Origin: Aporrectodea caliginosa
Taxonomy: Eukaryota; Annelida; Clitellata; Crassiclitellata; Lumbricidae
Direction of reading: 5' to 3'
NCBI GenBank assembly: GCA_020284085.1
Contig: JACEVL010000100.1
Span: 69,501 to 133,500, forward strand
Length of the DNA stretch: 64,000 bases
The notes beneath the pieces are model-generated. The model was not told the origin of the DNA. It searched no databases and saw nothing but the letters and a program-made list of their open reading frames with translations. Each line of letters starts with the position of its first letter. Position 1 is the stretch's first letter. Of this stretch, positions 12,773 through 24,016 are shown piece after piece. The position numbers were made by a program, and so were the translations under genes.

Positions 12773-12903
12773 GCTACTGGCTGTACAGTGGGGGAACAGA
12801 GGCCACGGCGGCGAAGTCCATCTGGCCTCCACTCCCAGCGCTGCTGCTGCTGCTGCTGTTGGCAGTGGATGCCGATGCTTCTGCAGCCGACCGCTGTTAT
12901 TGA
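12773..12903 (+). CDS. Possible alternative 3' exon with a leucine-rich hydrophobic tail
   Basis: The acceptor GATGTCCTCGCAG is followed by a phase-1 reading frame of 43 codons ending TGA at 12901. The phase matches the phase-1 donors of the EGF-like gene upstream. Spliced onto its exon 3, this would give a 155-aa isoform whose C-terminus has a Ser-Gly-Gly-rich stretch and a hydrophobic PLPALLLLLLLAV run. That could be a short membrane segment or a GPI-signal-like tail. The leucines come from a CTG microsatellite, so the match could be chance. Nothing beyond phase and splice-site fit supports it. Confidence 0.25.
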
Positions 12904-12929
12904 TCCGTATGTTGGAGAGCAAGAGGAGG

Positions 12930-13335
12930 AAGACGTGGAGGTGGAAGAGGAGGAAGAAGAAGAGGAGGAATTGGAGGAAGAGGAAGAAAAGGCTGAAAAG
13001 AAGAGGATGAGGGGGAAGACCGATGAAGAGGGTGAAGAGTAGAAAGAAGTGGAAGGACAGGAGGAAGAGGAGAAATCAGAGGACTAGGAAGAGGAGGGAG
13101 AAAGAAGAGGAGGAAACAGAGGAGGAACATGTGGAGGAGGAGGAGGAGAAAGAGGGGAGGAGGGAGAGGTGTGGTCCTTGGTTGTTGGTCTGTGGCTCCT
13201 ACTGATAGACGGCTGAATGGGCGGTGGCGGCGACGGCGCCAGATTAGATGGAGAGAGGGACAGAGCCGGACAGACAGCGGGACAGACAGACGGACGGACG
13301 GACAGACACACAGACGGACGGACGGACGGAAAGAC
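12930..13335. repeat. GAGGAA-rich purine tract and ACGG microsatellite
   Basis: An imperfect (GAGGAA)n/(GGA)n run occupies 12930-13170 and a CAGA/GGAC tetranucleotide run occupies 13258-13335. Long open frames in both strands (Glu-rich forward, Pro/Ser-rich reverse) are by-products of the composition. Confidence 0.9.
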
Positions 13336-14009
13336 GGGCGGCGGCATCTCATCAGTCCTATGATTTTTTATGACGATTGCTTAGGAACCGATTTGCGGCC
13401 GTTTAGCCAACGAAATATCAACAGATGAAGTACATGCATACATGTCTACAGTATGTTAGGTACATTATAGTACACTACATGTAACAGAATGTTATGTCAA
13501 CAGATGCACATGTGCACATTATATACACTATGTATAATTAGAGTGTATTATATTGTACATGTAGGCCTACATCTGTTGACATAATGTACTTAACACACTG
13601 TTAATGTAATGTACATGTAATGTGCTATAATGTACTTAACATTTGGTACATGTAATGTACTTAACATACTGTACATGTAATGTTTAAATGCAATATACTA
13701 TAATGTACTTAACATACTGTATGTTGGCAAGCAGGAGGAAGAAGAGGTTATGTTATGGATAGGGTTATAGATAACATAACATACTGAACATGTATAACAT
13801 ATACTTATGTAATGTATATGCACTTACGTACGTATATATATTTATACAGAACTAGGTAATTGATTAAACGTATGTTATGTCAATTGTTGAAAGTAGGACT
13901 ATTTGCCAGCAGGCAATGGCATACTGACGATTGTACAGATTTTGCACAAGTGCTTTGTACATATATATATACAAGTGTAGATAAATATATATCTGCACTT
14001 ATATAAGAG

Positions 14010-14046
<37 letters not shown>

Positions 14047-14444
14047 GCACATATATAACAGCAATACACATATGGGCTTATATAGCCTAATAGCAATCTA
14101 TATATAGACTTATATAACAGCAATATATATGTTTATATATATATATATGTGTATATATTATATATATCTGGAATCTGGACTTATACAACGGTGATATATA
14201 ATAGGCGAGACGTTTGTTTACATGGCTGTAGAACAGCAGAAAGAAAGAGGTGAGATGCAGAGGGTCCTGGCAGAGCAAGGCACCCTTACTAAACGGCAAC
14301 TGGCCTTAATTTCATTTATTTCTCTTCCAGTTAGTTATTTTTTTAACGAGTAGCAATGATCCAGTGTTGCCACTACTTCTACGCTACTAGAAGTCTAAAA
14401 GCGTTATAGACCTAGGTCATGGCAATAGTCATAATCTGTAGTTT

Positions 14445-14691
14445 TCACTTTTCTTGACTGAAAAAGCTGCAAATACTGTCGAGCTGCAGCACCTCTAGAG
14501 CAGGTTCAAGGCAATCTTGAGTGCAGTGACACCGAGGTCGGGAAACACTGGTTTCCACCTCTGTAGTCGACCTCTGTGATGGTCTCTTTCGCCGCCCATC
14601 GTTCTTCAGTTTGGCTGTCACCATCCCTGTCCCTGTCACAGAATCGATTGTCGACAGCGGACTGATTAACACGTCCTGTTTCACCTGCGGT
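14445..14691 (-). CDS. Possible isolated exon, unknown
   Basis: A minus-strand frame preceded by CTGGACCGCAG runs about 79 codons with mixed, non-repetitive composition (for example VSRPRCHCTQDCLEPALE) to a stop at 14445. I recognise no family and no partner exon. It is kept because its codon composition differs from the surrounding repeats, but it may be chance. Confidence 0.15.
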
Positions 14692-15237
14692 CCAGTGAAA
14701 TTGTCTAGAATAGCTTAGATTTGATGGGGAAATTCAATCAGTGTATCAATGAACCTGCCATTTCCGACAAAGCCATGATTGGCAGTTCCAATAATGCCAC
14801 TACTAACAAAACGCAGAAGCCAATCAAACACCAACCAACCAAATTCAAATTTCAATTCAAACAACAATATGTAAGGCAAGAATTTCCTTCTATTGTTTCC
14901 TAAATTTCAAGGCATTTACAAGAAAATAAAAAAAAATGAAAGTACAGTTCCATTCAGCTTACAAGGTAAAAAACAACGATTAAGGAGCAGATGCCAGTAA
15001 GTTAAACAGACTTACAGACCATAATCATTACAGTGAACATGTTAGAGGTTAGAGTCAACTGCTTGATGTAAACTGTAGTACTTTCTGTACCAAGCAAGAG
15101 GATGTACTGTGAAAACAACGAAAAGAGTTAGGATAATAAGAAAATGCATGGAAATGACCAGTACAATCATCCTAAGCATGCATTAAAATAGAGCCCCTCT
15201 AAAAGAAAACTCGTCAGAGGAGCTCTGATGTTACATT

Positions 15238-15425
15238 ATATGTATGTATGTATGAGTACTTGTTATAGCGCCCTTCAAGATTTCTACTCAGAGGCGCTTC
15301 CGACTACAGCGCGGCCACTGAATCGGAGTTTCATGCCGAAGCGCATGAGCAATTGCGAGTGAAGGACTTGCCCAGGGTCCCTATGCGGCGGTTTGAGGTG
15401 GATTCGAACTCGCAACCCTACAAGA
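15238..15425 (-). repeat. SINE B unit, minus strand, 5' truncated
   Basis: Reverse complement of the B unit seen at 5770-6000: a GTATGTAT tail, TGTTATAGCGCC, CAATTGCGAGTGAAGGACTT and GGATTCGAACTCGCAACCCT. It stops before the A-box end. Confidence 0.8.
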
Positions 15426-15584
15426 CAGGACCATCCTATTCAAAAGAAAGCCTAACTGCACAGTAAGCATAATTACACACTTATATATTGCCACTTCAAG
15501 AGACGCTGCTGACCTAACAACATGAAACCATGATTGAACTTAATGGTCTTCAAGGTTTGCGGAATAGAGATTATAGAGGTAGAG

Positions 15585-15914
15585 CAGGGATGGCCAACCT
15601 GCAGCCCATGGGCCACATGCGGCCCGCTGGCTGTTGACTGGCGGTCCGCATGAACCCTTTGTAAATAAATTTCTTATTTTACGCCAACTTAGCCCTATAG
15701 TGGGCCTACTACTGCATGATAATTGTCTAAAACACTAATAGTGTTGTAAGTTATAGTGACTTAGCACACCGGTAGTTTTTATACTTCCTTTAAAAATAGA
15801 AATAAACATTTGTATTTCTTTTGAGGTTGCAAGAACAAACACTTGCAGCCCACTGTGTGCTTACCAACAATTATAGTGGTCCGTCCGTAGGCCAAAAGAG
15901 GTTGGCCACCCCTG
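15585..15914. mobile_element. Non-autonomous hAT transposon (MITE), 330 bp
   Basis: Same family as 7849-8197. Ends are CAGGGATGGCCAACCTGC and GAGGTTGGCCACCCCTG, with a perfect 8-bp target duplication AGGTAGAG (15577-15584 and 15915-15922). The right-hand copy of the duplication begins a GGTAGAGAGA tandem array. Confidence 0.92.
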
Positions 15915-16034
15915 AGGTAGAGAGAGAGGTAGAGAGAGAGAGGTAGAGAGAGAGAGGTAGAGAGAGAGGTAGAGAGAGAGGTAGAGAGAGAGGTAGAGAG
16001 AGAGGTAGAGAGAGAGGTAGAGAGAGAGAGAGGT
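15915..16034. repeat. GGTAGAGAGA tandem array
   Basis: About 120 bp of 10- to 12-bp units based on AGGTAGAGAG, starting exactly at the right target duplication of the adjacent MITE. Confidence 0.9.
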
Positions 16035-16559
16035 TGAGGAGTTCACGTCACCGGTGGGACAACTCTTCAACACTTCATTATTTCACATTGCCACTGTTAC
16101 ATTACCTTGCAATGGGTTACCAATAGTAATTGTAGGGCAAGAACTCTCCTAGCCTTTCCATGGCTTTGAAGACCATTATGTTCAACCATCTCATGCGATG
16201 GTGCGCTGGTGCCAATGGGTCAGGAACACTGGCTGCAGAATTTTCTCAGCAAAATGGCATAAAATAAAAATAAATGTCCGCTTACATTACACCGCATGAA
16301 ACTATATACTGTTATTGGTAGCCTCAAAATGAATCATCTCACAGATAATGTCAATTCTGAAGATGGTAATGTTATGACGCTAAACAAAACCTAGTCGCAG
16401 GACACCATGCCTGCCATGAAAGCATGACTAGAACTGATGATTCAGCAGACAGGGCCGAGTTCAGTGTGCAGAACATTCCAAATATAAAACTGGAAAACAA
16501 ATCCAGGAATAGATTAACAGACCAAACCAAACAAGACAATTCATTTTGTATCAAGGCCA

Positions 16560-16930
16560 AAATCAACATGACAAGGCCAAGACCGACCTCCTCTCCATCA
16601 AGGCCAAGAATTACACTTACAAGGTCAAGACTGAAATTTACAAGGCCAATTACACTTCCAGTAAGGTCAACTGACATTTCCGACAGGCCAATTACACTTA
16701 CACTGAGGCTGACAATTCTGACAGGGCCAATTACACTTACAGTAAGGCTATAATTGAAATTTCCAACAAGGCCAATTATACTCACAGTAAAGTAAGGCCA
16801 GGACTGACATTTCATTACATTTACTGTGAGGTCAAGACTGACATGTCCAACAAAGTCAATTACACTTCCAATACGGTTAAGACTTACATTTCTGAAAAGG
16901 TCAATTACACTGTCAGTAAGGCCAACACTA
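16560..16930. repeat. Degenerate about 40-bp tandem repeat
   Basis: Diverged units built on CAAGGCCAATTACACTTAC and AAGGTCAAGACTGACATTTC alternate through the stretch. On the minus strand a 209-codon frame (16372-17001) stays open across it and reads as repeats of Ser-Val-Ile-Gly-Leu type. Confidence 0.75.
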
Positions 16931-19729
16931 ACACCAACAATGGCAAAGGCTTGAACCAAGACCACCATTTTGAAGATGAAATTATGAATATAATTATGCA
17001 CTTGCTAACACTGTCGAAGGCTGAATAAAGTCTACAAATTCATGTTTGGAAGACTTGATGATAGGACTGATACTTAGATAGGACTCAGACAATCAGGATC
17101 AAGAACTGAGTGTACAGGTGTGCAAGTCATTCTACCTGAATAATGGCAGACCTTTGACCAACTGCCTACAGAGGTCAGAGGTCAGAGTTACCTAAACAAC
17201 AGAAATACTAAATCAAATGCCACAGACAAAATGAATTTCTCGAAAGTCTGGAAATATTTAGGAAATGACAGCTTTAGCAGAATCAAAGCAAGCGTTCAAG
17301 AAATCTAGTGATATTTACACCAAGAACTACATAAATAAGAAAATGGCAAAAATTAAACAATGCATAGTAGTACTAAGTATATCAACATCTTATTCATTCT
17401 TGTAAACAGTATTACAGTCTTTGCTCATCATTTAAAAATTAGACTAAGGTCTTTTTTACTTGTAGACTAAGGTCTGTCTTGACCCCTTTCAAAAATGGTC
17501 TCTTGTTGTGACTTTCGTATAGGAAACACCTCTTCTGAATTCCAAAGAGGGTTCTTCAATTTAGAAGTCATCTGGTCATTTTTTTAAATCTGACAATATA
17601 TCTTCTGACTTCAGAAGATGCTCGAAAATGTAGCCTTCCCAAAAGCAACGTCATATGTAGGATGTATGAATCTCGTGTGAACAACATTTCCATATGATCT
17701 TTATGTGTCTTACATATATGCTTGACACATGAAGCCCTCGTCCAGCATATGGATTTCTTATGGATTTAGCATGTCTTACATAAGATGTTCCTGTGAAGTT
17801 AGTGAGTGGCCTGGAATTTATGGTAAGCTTATATCACCCCGGAAGACTTGAAATCCGAGTCCTGGACTTTTCTACCCAAGACTCAAATATTCAGGTAATT
17901 TGCAACATTGTATTCAATGGAAAAACTTGTCAGTCACTGGTGGCAGTGGTGGGGCATGTTGATTTCTCATACTTTGTTGTGCATTTTCTTCCATGCTGGG
18001 GCAAACAGACAGTTTTCAATAAAATCAAACACTCAACTGATAAAAAGTGTGCAAAATGTAATGTCCTGAAATTTCAGTGACACACAAAATGCATCGAGGA
18101 GAAGAGGTTATTGCCTGGAATTGTGTGAAACAGGTTCACAAGAATCAAATTGTTAGGGTTTGTTTAATTTTAACTGCCAAGACTGCCAGGGAGGAAGAAG
18201 CACGATTATCACCTAAATTATGGAGGTGGAAAGGGTTCTTGAGCTGAAATGCTCTGTACTGTGTAACAATGTTATTACTCTACAGCAGAGGCGTAACTTT
18301 GTGACAGTGGTGTCCAGTCACCACCACTTTATAAGCAGAGGTTACAGTAGTCACCACATTTTTGGCTCTGTGCTGAAATTCTTTGTGCAACATGGCAGTA
18401 TTATTTTGGTTTGAAGCAGTTCAAACATCGACAATTAATGATGTGTTGACGTTAACTTACTACTTACTTATTGTTTTATTTTTGCATAAATTGGTGACGT
18501 CAGTCATCTCGTTGTAGTTGACACTGGAGGAGGGGATTGGTCACCACCAATTTCTGTGGTAAAGTTATGCCCTTGCTCCATAATACTAGTCATAATACTG
18601 TAATGGAAGTGAGTAACATGGGTTCTCCACAGTCCAATCACTCTGCAATACTAACTCAACGTCACTGTCACAAAATGCAGAAAATGACATCGTTGTAATA
18701 ACGTATTTAATACTTAATCTATCACGTGAAGTTTGTCTAAATATACCAAATTAATTGCCAGCAACTGTGAATATTTTGCCACATCTGTAATTGCCAGTAT
18801 CTAGCAAACTCAGTAAGTACCATAGCAATAACCTTGTAAATTTCTGTAATATTGCAAACAAATGAAGAACCAATATGCCGTTAATAAAACGTTCAAACTC
18901 GCTAAGTACCATGCTGCAACCACATTAACTATACTACTGATAATTCATTCAGTACCTCATAAATTTACATGTGCAAACTCATTAGGTACTATTGCACACT
19001 TATTAAGTAACAGGATCTTGTAAACTAGCATAGTAAAAACTCAGTAAGTGCCACACACTCACTAAGTATCTTTATTTCATAAAGTTTATGTTGCAACCTT
19101 ATTAAGTACCACTGTCTCTTAAAGCATTAGTACCAGGATACCTTCATGCACACTTTGCAACTCAGCATTAGTAATTGTTTTGGGATGATTCGAAACCTAA
19201 CTATGTACAAGTATCTCTCATCAATCCACCAAAACCGTCCTTGTGCTCACCATGTTAGCATATAAAAATCACTAGTTTTGTGAAGGCAATAATACCTTGT
19301 CTTGCAAGCAAAAAATTACATGTGAATCAGAGAAATTAAATAAATTGCTAATGAAACACGTGAAACGTGAGGATCTGTTAGTCAATTGTAACTATCTTAT
19401 AGTTCTGTACAACAGATAAACAGAAATCAACAAACTTACAGCAAATGTAAAATGACATGTTTGTACAGATTTATTTACAGTCCTGTATAAATGACAGGTG
19501 TAGTGACAGGTGTAGAGCCAGTGAATAATAGTGCCGATGACAGTTGTTCAATGAAACATGCTGAGTGATTGAAGTTGTTATAGAAGTGGAAGTCTGGTCA
19601 ACATTAGTAATTGTTTTGGGATGAATTTGTATTCTGTAGGACCCAGAGATTACGTCCAGATACGTACACATGTCAGGTTCTGCTCCACCTTTATACTTAT
19701 CATCTTTAGTCAGACCATGTGCTGCTCTT

Positions 19730-19985
19730 GAGTCAAGACGTTGATTGCGATCAGCTTCAAAAAGAGACTTTGTAATCAAAAGAACAAATCTACAATTTGG
19801 AAACAGAATGTTTGAAGTAGCTGGTCCAGTTGAATGGAACTCTTTACCAGAACCAATCCCAATTAATATTTTAAAGTCTAAACTTAAAACTTATCTCTTC
19901 TCTAGGTACTATGATTAATAAGTACATTGTAACGCATCCTTTGAGTAAGACTCTGTTTTATTAAGGCGCATTATAATATAAGCTG
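19730..19985 (+). mobile_element. L2/CR1-like LINE 3' fragment
   Basis: Reads as the C-terminus of a non-LTR retrotransposon reverse-transcriptase protein (EVAGPVEWNSLPEPI), then LKTYLF and a short 3' UTR ending GGCGCATTATAATATAA. A close relative is at 45690-46060. Confidence 0.75.
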
Positions 19986-19999
19986 TATTGTATTGTACA

Positions 20000-20205
20000 T
20001 GGTGGGGCATGGTAGCCGAATAGATGGAGCACTCAGCCTCTAACAGCATAAGTTCGAGCTTCCACTCAGGCGGTCAATGTGCAGAGACCTTCAGCAAGTC
20101 CTTCACTCACAATTGCTCAACGCCATCGATTTTCTGTCATAATGGTCATATGCGCACTTCAGAATTTTGGAAGGAGGGCAATAAAATGCAGGTGTATACA
20201 TACAC
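20000..20205 (+). repeat. SINE, family C
   Basis: Starts GGTGGGGCATGGTAGCCGAA, then AGTTCGAGCTTCC (B box), CAGCAAGTCCTTCACTCACA and TTCAGAATTTTGGAAGGAGG, and runs into a (ATT)n microsatellite that continues to 20400. Confidence 0.7.
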
Positions 20206-20939
20206 TATTATTATTATTATTATTACTGAATGTTTATTATTATTATTACTATTATTATAATTTTATTATTATTATTATTACTGAATGTTTATTATTATTA
20301 TTATTATTATTATTATAATTTTATTATTATTATTATTGTTAATGTTTATTATTATTATTATTATTGTTAATGTTTATTATTATTATTATTGTTAATGTAG
20401 TTGTGAAAATTTTAACGTGTGCAAAGTCAGACAGAAACGCGAATCTTACACACACATACACATACAATGTCATAAATACATTATAGATACATACATACAG
20501 AAGTACAGACACGTACACAGGTTGCAGTTTGTGGCAAACTGCATACACACACCTGGTGAGTTCTATTTAATTAACAGTTACAGATACCTTAGTCCGTTGT
20601 TATTTCCAGTGAAACGTTGATAGCTGTTTCGTTGGTGACATATACTTAGATACAAATACTATCCATATGACAGTAATTGCTTCAGTGAAATTTATTACTA
20701 TTATTATTATTATTGTGATTCATTATTACAATTACTACTTTTTAGTGATTGTTTTATGATTGAGAGGCCCGTGATAGTTGAATAAAATTTCAGAGACAGG
20801 TATCAAAGTTATACATGACCAACTGACCATGAACTGAATTCACAGAAGTTGTTCAAATAAACAAAAGAATCTCATTACCAAGAATTGTAGAGAAATAATT
20901 CATGACATAGAATGTTCAACTTTCCCGAACAATTCTTAA

Positions 20940-21066
20940 GAATTCAAAAGCAGTGTCACTTAATTAATAACACAATAACACAATTAATAACAATTTTAAT
21001 TAATAATCAACTTTCCCAAACAATTCTTAAGAATTCAAAAGCAGTGTCAGTTAATTAATAACACAA
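20940..21066. repeat. Local tandem duplication
   Basis: The segment ACAATTCTTAAGAATTCAAA with its flank AAGCAGTGTCA(C/G)TTAATTAATA occurs twice, about 85 bp apart, with two or three substitutions. Confidence 0.8.
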
Positions 21067-22108
21067 TCTAAACCTGTAACAAGCATTGTCAAAAGTAAGA
21101 GGTAAAAAATCTGCTACACTCAAATCTTTGAAAGTCCAAGTTTTAACATCAACAACCAATAATTATGCACTTTTTGTTCCAGACAAGTTTTTTGACCTGA
21201 CTCTTGGTACTGCTTTCCAGTAAACTTAGTTTCCATTAGAAATGTTACGCTAACGTTTAAAAGAAAAAGCCTCTTAAGCCTTAAATCAGTTTTACTCTGT
21301 TTATCATTTTGCGTATTGTGCAAAACAATTAAATATAAACACAACGTTTTAAAACCGTCAGTTACCAAATATGGTAGACTTTATATTCAATTCACATCAA
21401 GACTTAAATTACTGCAATTTGAAAAAGGAGTCAACGCTGCCCAAACTACTGGATACAATGTTGGCACAAATTGTCTCCCTAACTGCTAGAGACATACAAA
21501 CTTGTTCTAAAGCACAGAAATTTGAGGCTAATTATCTGATGGCAATGCACTAGTAACATTAGTGGAAACAACTCAATACATTGTCCAATGCTGTTCAAAT
21601 TAAACAATAATTTTTGGGCTGAAACAACAATCAAAGACTCTAGAACAAATTTCACCTAGTGAACTCAACTCATCTGACAAACCTTTGAAAGTGTAACTGG
21701 AAAGTTCAGACATTTTCAAGCGCTACTTCAATCAGCACACTTGAACATTCTGGTATGAAATACCATAAGAAAATCAATGCCACAGTACATTCTTATATAT
21801 TTATTTATAAGAAAACATCAATGGTTGGAATGCAGGTTCTCAGGAAACACTCCAAAAGAATGAATAGAGTGCTTACTTAGAAAGCCCTGTTCACCCAAAA
21901 AGGCTTCGTTCACTGCATGGTAAAGCTTTGACAACAACTGATGGAAGGCAAGCCGTTCAAAGAACTCGTTGCCACAAATGGCCATCATCACCAGAGCCTA
22001 TTAGTGCAACCATAATGCTTCCCTGGCAATCTGCGGGATGCTGTCGACACCTCTCACTGCTCATTCAAACATTCTGATTATTGCTTACCAGTTGGAGTAA
22101 AACACCCA

Positions 22109-24016
22109 TCATACGTTCTGCTGCAGCATCCAAAAGTTACGGAGGCTGCGCTGCTTGCGTTTTTTCTGTGCAAGAAGTGCTCGTGCAGCAGCAACATAGT
22201 TATTCGTATCCTGGTTGGTGCCACTGGCGTTCTGGTTCAGTGATTTCTCCTCTGCTTCGACGCCAGTAATCGCCTTCTGGCGGCACCAGTGGCAGAAGAC
22301 CCCGCAGACTCCGAGACCCAGTGCCAGGGAGACTGCGGGCCAGAAGATGGAGTGGAAGACTTCCCATCCTGGAATCGTTGCCTTCAGCACGGCACCAGAC
22401 CGTATGTCCAAAGGATCAAAGTAACAAGGCACCAGCTTTTTACGAACTCCATATTGTCGGGTGAAATCTTCAACAATTTCACGATTGTGCAGTTTGTCTG
22501 CCACGCATGCACGCAGCGTACACTGAAGTCAACAAAAACAACAACTCTCCTGAATTTTTTCTGTGCTGTAATTATCTGAAAAAAATTTTTACACGCACAA
22601 AGTTGCACTGAAATGTGCGAATCTAAGGCAGTTATAATCAGCTGCCAATGCACTTAGCTATCCAGATGTTTGAAAGCCAGTGAGAAATAGTGAGTTTTTG
22701 AGGCGCTTTGGGCAGAAAAAGTTTGAGCATTGGATAAACATTGATAGTCAGTTCCATTCCTTGGGGCAGCAACATGGAATACACCAGAGCCCCCAGCCCC
22801 TGACAGTAGCCTACTGCATTGTGGCTCAACCCACAGCAGGATCTCAGGATGTGGGGAGGGAGATAATGAAAGACTAGTGTTTGAATAGGAGTGTTTTGAA
22901 TAGCAGAAGTGCTTTCTAGTTCACACAGACAGTTTAAATCTTATTCTGAATTCTAAAGAGACCCACTCGAACTGACTGAGCAGGGTTAGGCTACCTGCCT
23001 TTCATGGCACAGTTGCAGACTCCATTGAAGATATACTCCAGATATTGCCTATGTATGCCTTGGTATTCCTCTAATGTTTTTAACGTTGGATGAATTAATT
23101 GGTTTAACAATAATAAAAATGTACAGCACAAAATTAAAAATTACCCCTTAAGTCTTTTGATTTTTTATATAATTCATGAGAGACTATATCCTACCTCATT
23201 TAAAAAAACTAGTAATAATTAATTAAAAAAACAATGGAATTACAATAATGGCCCAGAAACTTGTTTCAAAGTCCTGAAGAATCCTTTCTATCTAATACGA
23301 TATCATTGTCAATCAATCATCATAGTCATATTCATATAACATATATGCTGCTTCAGATGTAGCCAGCTATGTATCTAGATTATTTATCTAACGTCCTTTC
23401 AGTACCTCTCAGCGGCAGGATTCATAACATCTATGCGTCTATTTAAATTTATTTAAATCCTGATGAAATATTCCTATCAGGGAAACATAATAATTGCAAT
23501 AATAAACAATTATATTACTACATAATCATAATTTTTGTTATTTAATCACATACATAATAACGTAGTTAACTAACTCATTTACTTTTCATCCAAAGGATGA
23601 AATTCAAAGGGTATATGAAATTATCCTCCTCCTCCTCGTCGTCCTCATCGTCATCATCATCAATATTGCAAACTTACCTTTTCTTGTCGGTCATCAGAGG
23701 CGTCCAGCACAGCGGCCTGCTGATCATCGTCGACGTAGAGTGTGACAACCCACAGCTGACCATCGGTAAAATTGAGGCTGACCTGTACGAGGAAGCACGG
23801 ATACGATGGGCATTCGTGTCCATGGCCGTCGCAGGGACACACGTACTGGGTGGTGAAGAACGTGTTCTCCACCTCGCAGGTCGTTTCCCGGAACCGAATG
23901 ACCTTAAAAAACGGCTTGAGGTACATGACCGACGAAACGATGATGGCACAGACGCTGACGAATATCCAGACAGTGAGGGCCGAACAGATGCACGCTTTCG
24001 ACGGACATTTAGACAT
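22109..24016 (-). CDS. KCNMB: Calcium-activated (BK) potassium channel beta subunit homologue
   Basis: KCNMB proteins are two-pass membrane subunits that associate with the BK alpha subunit and tune its calcium and voltage gating. There are two exons, 24016-23678 and 22522-22109, joined in phase 0 (donor GTAAGTT, acceptor TTGACTTCAG), giving 250 aa; vertebrate members are about 190-280 aa. TM1 is about residues 11-33. The extracellular loop carries Cys 47, 60, 62, 69, 74, 114, 119 and 146 and an N-glycosylation site (Asn82-Phe-Thr). The family signature C-x-SYPC-x-LVQVSLNFTDG is at 69-86. The membrane-entry motif VFHSIFWP begins TM2 (about 168-191), and the cytoplasmic tail is long and basic. 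The start is the ATG beside TM1. A candidate AATAAA lies near 21801-21806 on this strand. The gene points away from the guanylate cyclase gene. The subtype (beta1-4) cannot be assigned. Confidence 0.85.
22523..23677 (-). other. Intron of the KCNMB-like gene
   Basis: AT-rich single-copy sequence with a short TCC/TCG run (23625-23660) next to the donor. No further exon is needed, since the two visible exons join in phase and give a complete subunit. Confidence 0.7.

Larger units (their letters stand above)
10685..22108. other. Intergenic region between the EGF-like and KCNMB-like genes
   Basis: Mostly repeats: family C SINEs (11203-11396, 12322-12520, 20000-20205), small MITEs (11412-11559, 15585-15914, possibly 18285-18575), purine-rich and ACGG microsatellites (12930-13335), AT-rich DNA full of TGTACATGTA-like words (13430-14170), a degenerate tandem repeat (16560-16930), ATT microsatellites (20205-20400) and an L2-like LINE tail (19730-19985). 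Possible isolated exons are at 12773-12903 (+) and 14445-14691 (-), both uncertain. In 14900-15240, 17000-18200 and 21070-22000 I see nothing recognisable. Confidence 0.55.

Noticed and set aside
12897..13352. 151-codon Pro/Ser/Leu-rich minus-strand frame and the Glu-rich forward frames
   Set aside because: Artefact of the GAGGAA and ACGG repeats; no start context, homology or splice structure.
18285..18575. Another complete hAT MITE (CAGAGGCGTAACTTTG ... AAAGTTATGCCCTTG)
   Set aside because: The ends look like inverted repeats, but no matching 8-bp duplication could be found; left as possible only.
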